From: Pteria penguin
Lineage: Eukaryota; Mollusca; Bivalvia; Pterioida; Pteriidae
DNA length: 64,000 nt
Assembly (NCBI GenBank): GCA_035048485.1
Contig: CM068587.1
Coordinates: forward strand, 45,011,496 to 45,075,495
Reading direction: 5' to 3'
The position numbers and the translations under genes were made by a program. The notes beneath the pieces are model-generated. The model was not told the DNA's origin. It ran no database searches and worked only from the letters and a program-made list of their open reading frames with translations. Of the stretch, positions 24,797 through 35,800 are shown in pieces; position 1 is the first letter of the stretch; every line of letters begins with the position of its first letter.

Positions 24797-24902
24797 CGCC
24801 CCCCACCCCCCCCCCCCCCCACACCACCGCCCCCCCAACCCCCACCCCCCCCCCCCCCACCCCCCCCCCCCCCCCACCCCCCCCCCCCCCACCCCCCCCC
24901 CT
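24797..24902. repeat. Poly-C tract (G-rich on the minus strand)
   Basis: About 105 bp of C runs broken by single A and ACACCACCG, equal to many GGGGGG blocks on the minus strand. Proline/threonine and glycine/tryptophan ORFs over it are low-complexity artefacts. The exact length is likely to be unreliable in any assembly. Confidence 0.9.
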
Positions 24903-25196
24903 CCCAAAAGTTTATCAAAAATGGACGGTGCCTTGTTAAGAATAAATTAATGAAAACAATTTAGTAAATTCAGGGAAGTATAATCTTAAACTATACATCC
25001 TTGGTAAATATAGCAACCTATGACTGGCCAAAAACCCATCCCCCCAAATAGCCCTCCAGTTCTTACGGCCATGTGGTTTACACCCTCATTTAATATCTTA
25101 ATTAAAACTGAATGCTACACCAGAGACATATATATATACACATTTACAATGGGTTTTTTTCTAATTCTTCGGTTGAATAAATACATTGGAAAATGA

Positions 25197-25236
25197 TAGC
25201 CTGGTAGTGGTACCCGTAGCCTCGGGTACCAGGCTA
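25197..25236. mobile_element. 40-bp micro-MITE with 10-bp target duplication
   Basis: The segment starts TAGCCTGGTA and ends with its inverse TACCAGGCTA, with GGTACCCG/CGGGTACC inside. It is flanked by TGGAAAATGA at 25187-25196 and 25237-25246, an exact 10-bp direct repeat. The whole is an almost complete hairpin. Confidence 0.65.
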
Positions 25237-25663
25237 TGGAAAATGAATGCCCCTTTTGTTAAGCGCTCAAATGATCTTGATGCAGATCCAAGAGAAGCGA
25301 ACGATAACTCTGTTAGGAGGGAACTGTCAAACCCACGTGTTTGTAAACAACAATTTTACGATGCGGACAGTTGCACTTATCAGGTATCTTGAAGTCCGGA
25401 AAGGTAGTTCGTTTGGTTGAAACTGAAGAGTTCTTAATCACTTATTTCTGCCAGACGGTAGATATTTTTTAAAGCAAACAGGAAAAACTGTTCGGCACCT
25501 GCAACTGGTTGCCTGTTTTGTTTATATTTTTTTATGGAAATTTGGGCAATATTATTCGAAGTTTTCAACTGTTGTGCATATATGGTATATGAATACACAT
25601 GAAGTATAATAATTGAAGTCTGTTTGACTAAGATAACATGTTTGAGTTTTTAATTTCCATTTG

Positions 25664-27615
25664 TAGGGACTCCAAACCAAAATTCTAATATAACAGATTT
25701 ACTTTGATTGATATGTTTCTGAAAAGAACTCTGAGAAAGAAGAAAAATAAAAAAATTTTTTTTGAAAATCCATAAAGAATTAAGGAAGTTATGAGCATTT
25801 TAGTGTGCTGATTTTGACTATTTTTTAAGAAAAGTCGTCAAATATATGATAAATCGCCCAAAAATGTACTTTTCGGGACTAATTTTTTCAGCAATACCTG
25901 CAACTATATGTCTAAAACCTTTGTTTTCTTATTAAGTTGTTCATATACTTGAAAAATATATTAAAGGAAAATGCATTAACAATAAAATTGAGTAACCATA
26001 GCAACACACAAATTGCAAAATCGCACTTTGGACTTAGTCATTTTTGCAATGACAACAGCCGAGTTCATAGCAAAATCACAAAAAATGTCATAATTTCGTT
26101 AAATATGCATGGATTTTGAAAATTTCTTTTTTATTTTGTTTCTTTCTTTATTCTGCATTTGGAAAAAATAACAAATAAACATTCAAGATATTCTTTAATT
26201 TATTAATATTTTGTTGGTTGAAAAACAAAATCAATTTTGACTTTGTCATCAATGCCCCAAGGTCTTCTATTAGGAATTGGTTCCAAATTAACCTCAGCCA
26301 GGCATCCTGATCTTTTAATCATTTGTACATCTTTTTACATGGCCATTTAAATTGTTTGCCAGCTGGCACCAAAAATTCTAATAAAGCAGTTTCCTCATCA
26401 ATGATTCTTTCACACCTCCCTGGGTACCATCCATGAAGAAAAGCCACAGCTTAAAATTTATTTAGTCGAAAATTTATAGTTACCAATGGCAATTCAGACC
26501 TTTGCCTCTTTTGCTGTTTAAATTCAGTATTATGTCTATTATTTATTTTTAAGAAGTATAAGACCCTCCCTCCGTTTTCCCACCCCCTTGTCTCCCTTCT
26601 GCCCCGTAACCCCCCCCCCTTTCCCTCTTACCCTGCCCGCCCCTCACCAGTATATCTACTATTTACTCAGACAGCTGATAAAAGAAAAAGACCACTTTTC
26701 AAATATTATAAGATGATAACAACTTAGAAGAGGCTGAGTTAAAATCCTCGCAACAGTTTACTATACACGCGTGTACACACGTATACATCAAGTGAAGTCG
26801 GCTAGAATAAGTCCGTCCATTCATGTTTACATTTAAGTATTTGTTAATTAAGAATATGATATTGATATGCAATACATATCAATATCATATTCTTTATTAA
26901 CAAATACTAAATGTAAACATCAATTAAAAACTCATAGAACTCTGATATACAATCGTTTACATTGCCGCCGCATGTTGAAATAAAGAAACTGTCACGTTTT
27001 GACGCTGTTTACTCCAGCGGAACGCAAGGTCAACATTCGGTAGTCGGTGTCGCTTTTCAAACAAAAAAGAAAGACTGAGCTGATCGGTTTACAAAATAAT
27101 AATGAATGTAACCAGAAAAAATAAACTCTCAAAAATATGACTGTCAATCACGCTTTTTCATAAACTTACTATTTCAATGAAAAATCTATTTTGTAAAATT
27201 TCTGATACACGAAACGGCAAGTGACTTTAGTAAAATCGATAAGCGTGTAGTATTAATAGATAGGGGGAATTCCATTCTTTTCATTGGTTATCAAAAATAA
27301 ATTTTTTATTGATTGGCTCACCGTTTCTTTCACTCGTGATCAGAGCATGGCACCGCGCCATGGTCGACCATGTTTATTCATCAGGCTTGTCGTCGAGCCG
27401 GCAGTGCGGATTTAACACGCCGTTTTTCGTAGTTAAATTAACTATTTTGTCAAAACCACTTTCGAATGTGAAGAAATAACAAACATTCTTTGATATTATG
27501 TATTTTTTTATTTTGTAAACTGTTTATTGGTTTCATATCAACACTTTTAAAACAGTGAAGTGTAATGCTGCTGCGCTCGTTCTAAATATAGACGCGGTTA
27601 CGTTTGGAGTCCCTA
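25664..27615. mobile_element. 1.95-kb DNA transposon with 7-bp target duplication
   Basis: TAGGGACTCCAAAC at 25664-25677 is repeated inverted at 27602-27615, and CCATTTG flanks both sides (25657-25663 and 27616-27622). No transposase is recognised; the only ORF is a 60-codon one near 25937. The interior includes pyrimidine-rich CCCTCCC stretches near 26570-26640 and a strong hairpin at 26823-26920. It is probably non-autonomous. A 7-bp duplication with TAGGG ends does not point cleanly to one superfamily. Confidence 0.75.
26823..26920. repeat. Near-perfect 47-bp hairpin
   Basis: ATGTTTACATTTAAGTATTT...AATATGATATTGATATG is followed after about 5 bp by its inverse CATATCAATATCATATTC...AAATGTAAACAT, with one or two single-base differences. 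It lies inside the 1.95-kb transposon and may be a nested fold-back insertion. Confidence 0.8.
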
Positions 27616-27622
27616 CCATTTG

Positions 27623-28624
27623 CTTTATTCCTTATTTTACGGAATAAAACGAGACATTGTAAAACATTTTGAAGATAGCGAGGCAAATAACAGGATACTG
27701 CCTGTAACTCTGCATTTTGCACACTCTGTGACTCTGGTTTCCTTTACCCTGATGTAAATGGAATTAGATATGGCCATAGTCTTGCTTTGAACACAGGATC
27801 AGAGGCTTGCGTGTACTTATCCAGCACTTCACGTTTTTCATACAGCAATTGATACAAATGGACAAAATTCCTTATATTTTTATACACCCCTGACAAAATT
27901 TATCTATTTGGACATATCAATTATCAGTATAACATTATATATGTCCCTGATGTTTATGATAATATGGTTACTGTAAGTCAGAGACAAATTAAATTCTATC
28001 TTCATTAAATTTAAAGATATACGCCATGTTCCTGTCTGATCGATGCATGTGTACAATGCTTAGTGGTCGGTTGACCAGGTATTGTTAGAAGATGACATTT
28101 ATACCAAGCACAGCAGGTATCTAACTGTGTAGGTGAAAGGTATACAATGGACTAATTAGCAGTGATTAAATGACAGTCTTATTAAACACTGAACCCTCGT
28201 ACTGCCTTAACTTATGATTGAACATGTAAAGCTCTAGTCAATACATCAATACATAATCATCTGAATGATAAGACATATGAGAACGAAGTATAGATTAGTG
28301 TATCCATAGCCAGTCCTGCTGTGATTTTAGTAAACGCTGGCATTCTTGCAGTCATATTCATATAAACATTACCTACAAATCCTTGGAAAAAAAAACTTGT
28401 TATATTTTTAGTTCTCATGTATAATGTGCATCCACGAAAATCGACTTAAGAAACTATGAAAAAAGTGTGCATTATACACAGTAATTACTCGTAGACTAGT
28501 CCCCAAAGTAGGAAAATAGAAAGTAAAGAAATCCATATTCTTTTAAACAACAAGCTATAGCACAAGGGCCTAGGGAGCCCAGTGAAAAAAAAATTAAAAT
28601 TGAAAATAGAGGTGAAAAAGTTGG
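27623..28624. other. Intergenic, nothing recognised
   Basis: AT-rich DNA with no supported coding or RNA feature. GTGCATTATACAC near 28472 may be a fragment of a dispersed repeat. Confidence 0.45.
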
Positions 28625-28634
28625 ACATGAGTTG

Positions 28635-28753
28635 AAATCTCAGGTGACCATCATCAGGTGAGCATGCATGCTAAATCTCAGGTGACCATCATGGTGAGCA
28701 TGCATGCTAAATCTCAGGTGACCATCATGGTGAGAATGCATGCTAAATCTCAG
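28635..28753. repeat. 36-bp tandem repeat, three copies
   Basis: Units read AAATCTCAGGTGACCATCAT, GGTGAG and CATGCATGCT. The first unit has three extra bases (ATCATCAGG). Confidence 0.9.
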
Positions 28754-29521
28754 TCTGGCCTATCTTATGTTCATGATGTTGATTATGAAAGTTCAGACTT
28801 CACTTAGTGATGAAAGAGTTGAGCAGTGGCCAAAGTTCAGAGAGAGACATTTATACACATATCTCTGGTTCAGATGACAGGAAAAAACAGAATAAAGTTT
28901 TAATGTGAATGTTTATGAAACAGACCTTTTTCCTTTTGATCTATTCATCCCATTGCCAGACATACTATATTTAATTTGCATCATTTTACACTGACGTCAC
29001 TATGCTATCATCAACGTCATAACGAAAATCCCAGCAAAAATAGCATGTCTGGCATAAGACCTCTTACATCATATATAGTGGGAAAACATTTATTAAGATC
29101 TATGCAGACAATCTACAAAAAGCTTTATTACATGTACATGTATACAACATTTAAAAAACATAATTGAAGAAAATTCCCAATTTAGCTAAAAACGACACAA
29201 TTTTTCCCAATTCCACTGGCTCTGGCCTCTGTCCCCAAAAAAAAGGGTTTGACGGCCCTGGGATAAGAGGGTATTTACCAATTGCAAAATTAGAAAATAA
29301 AAGAAAAATAACCACCAAATTGTCCAACAAGTGAACTTCGATCCTGATTTTAAAGTTGCCAACCTTGTTTTGAGAATAAACTTCCTGATTGTTGTTCTCT
29401 GATCACTGCTTTCGACTTTAAATTTCGATAAAAAAGATTACAATTTAGTTTCTTTTTTATAATATTAAAATTTCTTTACAGAAAAATCACTTGTCCAATT
29501 GGATATGTACTGAGCAAGATT

Positions 29522-29587
29522 CACTTGTCAGTGAAAAATTTTCACTGTTACCAGACAAGTGGACAAGCGTTAATGTCGAGCCCTGTT
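29522..29587. mobile_element. hAT-like transposon terminus, probable
   Basis: The stretch ends AAGCGTTAATGTCGAGCCCT followed by G, so the reverse strand begins CAGGGCTCGACATTAACGC, the style of hAT ends. Inside it, CACTTGTC...GACAAGTG and AGTGAAAA...TTTTCACT form a hairpin. A second terminus-like motif (GACGGCCCTG, ending about 29260) lies upstream. No matching left end or 8-bp duplication was found. Confidence 0.4.
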
Positions 29588-29739
29588 CAGGACCAATTCT
29601 CAGCTAAGACTATTTCCTGACTTACTTGTTATTTTGGTGTTTGAAATGTCCACAGATTTATGACATTTTATTATTTGATTGCTACCACTATAGTAGCATT
29701 ACACATGAAAATTTCGTATATTAAGTTTTTGAATACTGC

Positions 29740-32226
29740 TAATAACACAGTAACTGGTAACACATCCTTGACCTGTAGACTAATAACACAGTAACTGGTA
29801 ACACATCCTTGACCTGTAGACTAATAACACAGTAACTGGTAACACATCCTTGACCTGTAGACTAATAACACAGTAACTGGTAACACATCATTGACCTGTA
29901 GACTAATAACACAGTAACTGGTAACACATCCTTGACCTGTAGACTAATAACACAGTAACTGGTAACACATCCTTGACCTGTAGACTAATAACACAGTAAC
30001 TGGTAACACATCCTTGACCTGTAGACTAATAACACAGTAACTGGTAACACATCCTTGACCTGTAGACTAATAACACAGTAACTGGTAACACATCATTGAC
30101 CAGTGTAGACTAATAACACAGTAACTGGTAACACATCCTTGACCTGTAGACTAATAACACAGTAACTGGTAACACATCCTTGACCTGTAGACTAATAACA
30201 CATTAACTGGTAACACATCCTTGACCTGTAGACTAATAACACAGTAACTGGTAACACATCCTTGACCTGTAGACTAATAACACAGTAACTGGTAACACAT
30301 CCTTGACCAGTGTAGACTAATAACACAGTAACTGGTAACACATCATTGACCTGTAGACTAATAACACAGTAACTGGTAACACATCCTTGACCAGTGTAGA
30401 CTAATAACACAGTAACTGGTAACACATCCTTGACCTGTAGACTAATAACACATTAACTGGTAACACATCCTTGACCTGTAGACTAATAACACAGTAACTG
30501 GTAACACATCCTTGACCAGTGTAGACTAATAACACAGTAACTGGTAACACATCCTTGACCAGTGTAGACTAATAACACAGTAACTGGTAACACATCCTTG
30601 ACCAGTGTAGACTAATAACACAGTAACTGGTAACACATCCTTGACCTGTAGACTAATAACACAGTAACTGGTAACACATCCTTGACCTGTAGACTAATAA
30701 CACAGTAACTGGTAACACATCCTTGACCTGTAGACTAATAACACAGTAGCTGGTAACACATCCTTGACCAGTGTAGACTAATAACACAGTAACTGGTAAC
30801 ACATCCTTGACCTGTAGACTAATAACACAGTAACTGGTAACACATCCTTGACCAGTGTAGACTAATAACACATTAACTGGTAACACATCCTTGACCTGTA
30901 GACTAATAACACAGTAACTGGTAACACATCCTTGACCTGTAGACTAATAACACAGTAACTGGTAACACATCCTTGACCTGTAGACTAATAACACAGTAAC
31001 TGGTAACACATCCTTGACCAGTGCAGACTAATAACACAGTAACTGGTAACACATCCTTGACCTGTAGACTAATAACACAGTAACTGGTAACACATCCTTG
31101 ACCAGTAGACTAATAACACAGTAACTGGTAACACATCCTTGACCTGTAGACTAATAACACAGTAACTGGTAACACATCCTTGACCTGTAGACTAATAACA
31201 CAGTAACTGGTAACACATCCTTGACCAGTGTAGACTAATAACACAGTAACTGGTAACACATCCTTGACCTGTAGACTAATAACACAGTAACTGGTAACAC
31301 ATCCTCGACCTGTAGACTAATAACACAGTAACTGGTAACACATCCTCGACCTGTAGACTAATAACACAGTAACTGGTAACACATCCTCGACCTGTAGACT
31401 AATAACACAGTAACTGGTAACACATCCTCGACCTGTAGACTAATAACACAGTAACTGGTAACACATCCTCGACCTGTAGACTAATAACACAGTAACTGGT
31501 AACACATCCTCGACCTGTAGACTAATAACACAGTAACTGGTAACACATCCTTGACCTGTAGACTAATAACACAGTAACTGGTAACACATCCTTGACCAGT
31601 GTAGACTAATAACAAAGTAACTGGTAACACATCCTTGACCTGTAGACTAATAACACAGTAACTGGTAACACATCCTCGACCTGTAGACTAATAACACAGT
31701 AACTGGTAACACATCCTTGACCTGTAGACTGATAACACAGTAACTGGTAACACATCCTTGACCTGTAGACTGATAACACAGTAACTGGTAACACATCCTC
31801 GACCTGTAGACTGATAACACAGTAACTGGTAACACATCCTCGAACTGTAGACTAATAACACAGTAACTGGTAACACATCCTCAACCTGTAGACTAATAAC
31901 ACAGTAACTGGTAACACATCCTCGACCTGTAGACTAATAACACAGTAACTGGTAACACATCCTCGACCTGTAGACTAATAACACAGTAACTGGTAACACA
32001 TCCTGGACCTGTAGACTAATAACACAGTAACTGGTAACACATCCTGGACCTGTAGACTAATAACACAGTAACTGGTAACACATCCTGGACCTGTAGACTA
32101 ATAACACAGTAACTGGTAACACATCCTCGACCTGTGGACTGATAACACAGTAACTGGTAACACATCCTCGACCTGTAGACTGATAACACAGTAACAGGTA
32201 ACACATCCTTGACCTGTAGACTAATA
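29740..32226. repeat. 41-bp satellite array, ~60 copies
   Basis: The unit is TAATAACACAGTAACTGGTA followed by ACACATCCTTGACCTGTAGAC. A two-base-longer form (GACCAGTGTAGAC) is scattered through the left half. Units with CTCGACC cluster at about 31300-31520 and 31670-32170, and with CTGGACC at about 32000-32090, showing local amplification. The array ends 543 bp before the first visible DPH6 exon. Confidence 0.96.
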
Positions 32227-32769
32227 CAGGAGAAGTGGGTAATAAAACATTACATACTCAATTTCCAAATGGATGTACATGTATTATTGAAATTTCCGAA
32301 TGGATGTAATATTGAAATTAATTAATGAGACTATTTTGTTATAACATACATAATTCTTAAACATGCAATATTTAAATTTATAAGACTATTTATTATTATG
32401 GACATATTTAACTATTACTTGGCAAATTCTTATATGATGCTTACTGACATTATCTATTGAAGTCTTCACAGAAACTTTTTGATCCACTAGCCACAGATAA
32501 ATTTTACTTGCCCTATGTATAGTTTTTAAGGCAGCTTTTAATAGTCTGGCAATAAATCTAGTAGCCTCTGACGTCAGGCTTGTGAGTTTCTGTGATGTCA
32601 TACTTTTGTACTTTGTCATATATGGCAGCAGGCATAGATCTTACATAAAATGTAACCACCGTAGATAAAGGCCATGTGATGGAATATTTGTGGAACAGAG
32701 TGTTTTTGTTATTAGATACGGAAGAGTATTCACTTTTAAGCAGTTCTGTATATGTTTCTGTTTATATAG
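32227..32769 (+). other. Between 41-bp array and first visible DPH6 exon
   Basis: No gene is seen. An ORF continuous with exon 32770 starts at ATG 32690, but its extra N-terminal residues do not resemble the family and the TATATAG at 32763-32769 is a plausible acceptor. I therefore treat this stretch as intron. Confidence 0.5.
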
Positions 32770-32861
32770 TGGTGGGAAAGACAGTTGTTATAACATGATG
32801 CAGTGTGTAGCTGAAGGACATGAGATTGTAGTGCTTGCAAACCTAAGACCAGACAAACAAG
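32770..32861 (+). CDS. DPH6: DPH6 exon with PP-loop motif
   Basis: With the split serine it encodes SGGKDSCYNMMQCVAEGHEI and VVLANLRPDKQ. SGGKDS is the nucleotide-binding PP-loop. Acceptor TTTATATAG, donor GTACAG. Confidence 0.92.
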
Positions 32862-35800
32862 GTACAGATACATTGTGTAGTATTAAAGTTAAAACCAATC
32901 AAAGAAAATGAAAATTATCAAACTTCAAACTAGAGGAATATGAAATAAGATAGCAGTTATCAAACTTAAAACCAGACAAACAAAACACAGATACAGTTTA
33001 TTATATCAAAGTTATTTTGTCAAACTTAAACCAGATATTAAATAAGATACAGATTTCTCAGGCCAAAACCAAACTAAAATTAGGTACATTTACATTTATA
33101 ATTTGCAAGAACTGTTGCGCCATTATAATCTTCAATGAGTCATCAGAGACTGGTTTTGACATTTATTGTACACATTCAGACTTCTTAGTCTTTGTCGAAA
33201 TTATAATTGTGTTATGTTTGAAAATAATATAAGAAGGGAAAAATCAATTTTTTAACTCCACACTACCAGAATCGTCAAAATCAAATCTTGTTCAGAGATG
33301 TAAAGCTCCTCTAGGACTTTGAAAGTGATTGATGGAAATTATCAGATGATAATCATTATGGTAGATGTATTTGAGTTATCACTTAAGGATTGCTTTTAAG
33401 AACTGCACAAAATTTTTTTTCCAAGACCGGCTGCAAGCATACTCCAGTGCATCGTAAAAATTTAAAAACAATCCTCATATTTATATATTGATATATTTTG
33501 TCATAATTTCAACCTACAGGATACCCTTTTTGTATGTCAAAATCGTAATACCAAGGAGGGGTATTTAAATGACTAAACAGTTACGCAGCTGCTCAGCTGT
33601 CATTTAGAAATTGACCAGCAGTTCTCGATTCAACTCCAATTTTCTAAAACCACTAGTGTGTAACATTCATTTTTTGTTTTGTTATGAAGAATTGCATTTT
33701 ATGGGCAAAAAAAAGGTGATTCCAGAATCATATTTTACATATTCTTTCACCCGTGATGGGACAACATATGATTAGTCATGTGACAGTGATTGCAGGCTGT
33801 CCAGCGTCCCTAAAATTCCTAAAAAAATCCTAATTTTTTCAATTTTTATTAAAATTCCTAAAAAATGAAAAATCCAAAGGGATTTCCTAAAAAATCCCTA
33901 ATTTTTTATGCCAATTTCTACTTTTTTATATCCCTTCCAATTCTTCAAAACATTTTTGACTAAATGCATACTTCATGTGTGTTTTAATGTAGTTTTTAGT
34001 TCTAATTCAGAGTAGACAGTGAAGGCAGTTGACCAGTGGATAGAAGTGCCCAGTTTGTTATTGGTTGTGACTGAGTGACAGAGATGTGATTCTTAAGGTA
34101 TGTATATTAAAAACTATACTTCTCAGCCATTTCCCAGTGAAGACTATCTGAAGGAAATCAACACATGCTCCTTCACTGGAAGTGCAGCTTGAACACAGAA
34201 GTATTTCCTATGTGCTTTAAGAAAAGTTTGCAGAATACACATCTTATTTCCATTACATTACTAAATCTGAATTGTGTTTTGCAACAACTTTTAAAGTAAA
34301 TAGGCAAAACTTCTGTTATATGTGTTTATGTAATTGTTGTTCTTAACTTTAATTCATTTTTAGAGTTTCAGTAGTATTTGAAGAAATATGCCTCATGGAA
34401 AGACCAAGTTCAGTGAGAGATGGTTGAAGAAAGAAGATACACAAGGGTATCTCATTGGACAGTGGTGCAAAGCAGATGAGTGTGATACAAAAGGCTTCTG
34501 TACCTTATGTAAAGTTTCTTACCTAATATCAGATGGGTTAGGGCCATATTTCAGGAAGGATCTCTGTAGCAAAGTCTCAGAATCTCCAGGATATATCATT
34601 CAATATGATGAAACAGCTAACTCACAAGTGAGGAAACAGTGTGATATAGTTGTTTTGGTCTTTTGGTTTTGGTCTGAAGATAAAGGACAGGTTGTAGTAC
34701 ATTTCTTGCAAGCAGCCATGTTTGGACATGCAACAGGGGAGTGTGTTGCAAATAGTATTTTAGAAACATTGCAGGAAACAGGATATCAGTTACCTCTGGG
34801 TAAGCTGTTAAATTTAGGCTCTGATGGTCCAAATGTGAACAAGACAATTTGGAATAAAGTGAATGAACGTGTGCAGTCGAAGGGGTTCCTGGGCTGTTGC
34901 CATTCATTCCTTGCAACATGCATGTGGTTCATAACTCTTTCCGAGAAGGCCTGAAAGTGTATGGTCAGGAAGCAGAAGAATTGGCCATCGATATATTTTA
35001 CTTCTTCAAGCATTCCCCATGCAAAAGAGAAGATTTCATGGAGGTTGAAACATCCCTTGGCTTTGATGAGGAACTATTCATTAGGTATATTGAATCAAGA
35101 TGGCTGTCACTGCTTCCAGCTTTGGAGCGTATTGTGAAGAACTGGCAACCTCTAGTAGAATACTTTCTGACCAGACTGCCCAAGACTGCTGCAGCTTCTA
35201 GAACTTTAAAGATGCTAGAAAATAACACAAGGTACAATAGGATCTGCTGTATGCTAAAGTCTCCTTCCACTTTGGTACAGATGAACTTCTTGCTTAGTCT
35301 ATCTACTTTGTATGACAGGTTTCTTAGGTTGTTTCAAAGAGAGGACCCATTAGTTCACATCCTGCACTCAGAAATGATGGATCTTCTAAGATCTTTCATG
35401 CTCAGATTCTTGAAGGGAACAGTAGTTGATGAATTGAAGACTGGGAACAAGTTGAAGGAATTTAGCATTGAGTCATCTGAATGTCAGAGAAGTGACTTGG
35501 AAGTTGGACAGTTAACACAGAAAGTGTTGGATAAGAAACCTGATCTGGCAAAAAAAGAGGTCATGAACATGAGAAAGTTTTACCAGACAGTTACAAAGTA
35601 TCTACAGAAGAGGCTTCCTCTTGATAATGAGATACTGAAGGATCTCAAATGCCTGCATCCACTAGAACAGAAATCAGAGAGAGGGACAAGCAAAATCAGA
35701 AGAATTGCAGAAATTGTACCCCAGGTGGTGGAAGAATGTAATATTTCCCAGGTAACAGATGAATGGAAAATGTACCAACTTGAAGACATACCAGACAGCT

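Larger units (their letters stand above)
22510..24932. mobile_element. 2.4-kb TIR-bounded element with G-rich subterminal tracts
   Basis: GGCACCGTCCATTT at 22510-22523 is repeated exactly in inverted orientation at 24919-24932. Just inside each end is a long G tract when read inward: 15 G at 22533-22547, and the C-rich 24797-24902 on the other side. Flanks are TTA on the left and TTG on the right, possibly a decayed 3-bp duplication. No transposase is seen; a decayed reverse transcriptase lies inside. The superfamily is uncertain. Confidence 0.6.

Noticed and set aside
24611..24939. Glycine-rich and proline-rich ORFs near 24.6-24.9 kb
   Set aside because: They are translations of the poly-C/poly-G tract.
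28567..29262. A complete hAT MITE between AAGGGCCTAGGG and GACGGCCCTG
   Set aside because: The ends are only partly complementary and no 8-bp duplication is present, so only the terminus near 29587 is listed, with low confidence.
32690..32911. 73-codon ORF starting at ATG 32690 as the true DPH6 N terminus
   Set aside because: The residues before SGGKDS are unlike the family's short N terminus, and a splice acceptor lies at 32768-32769.
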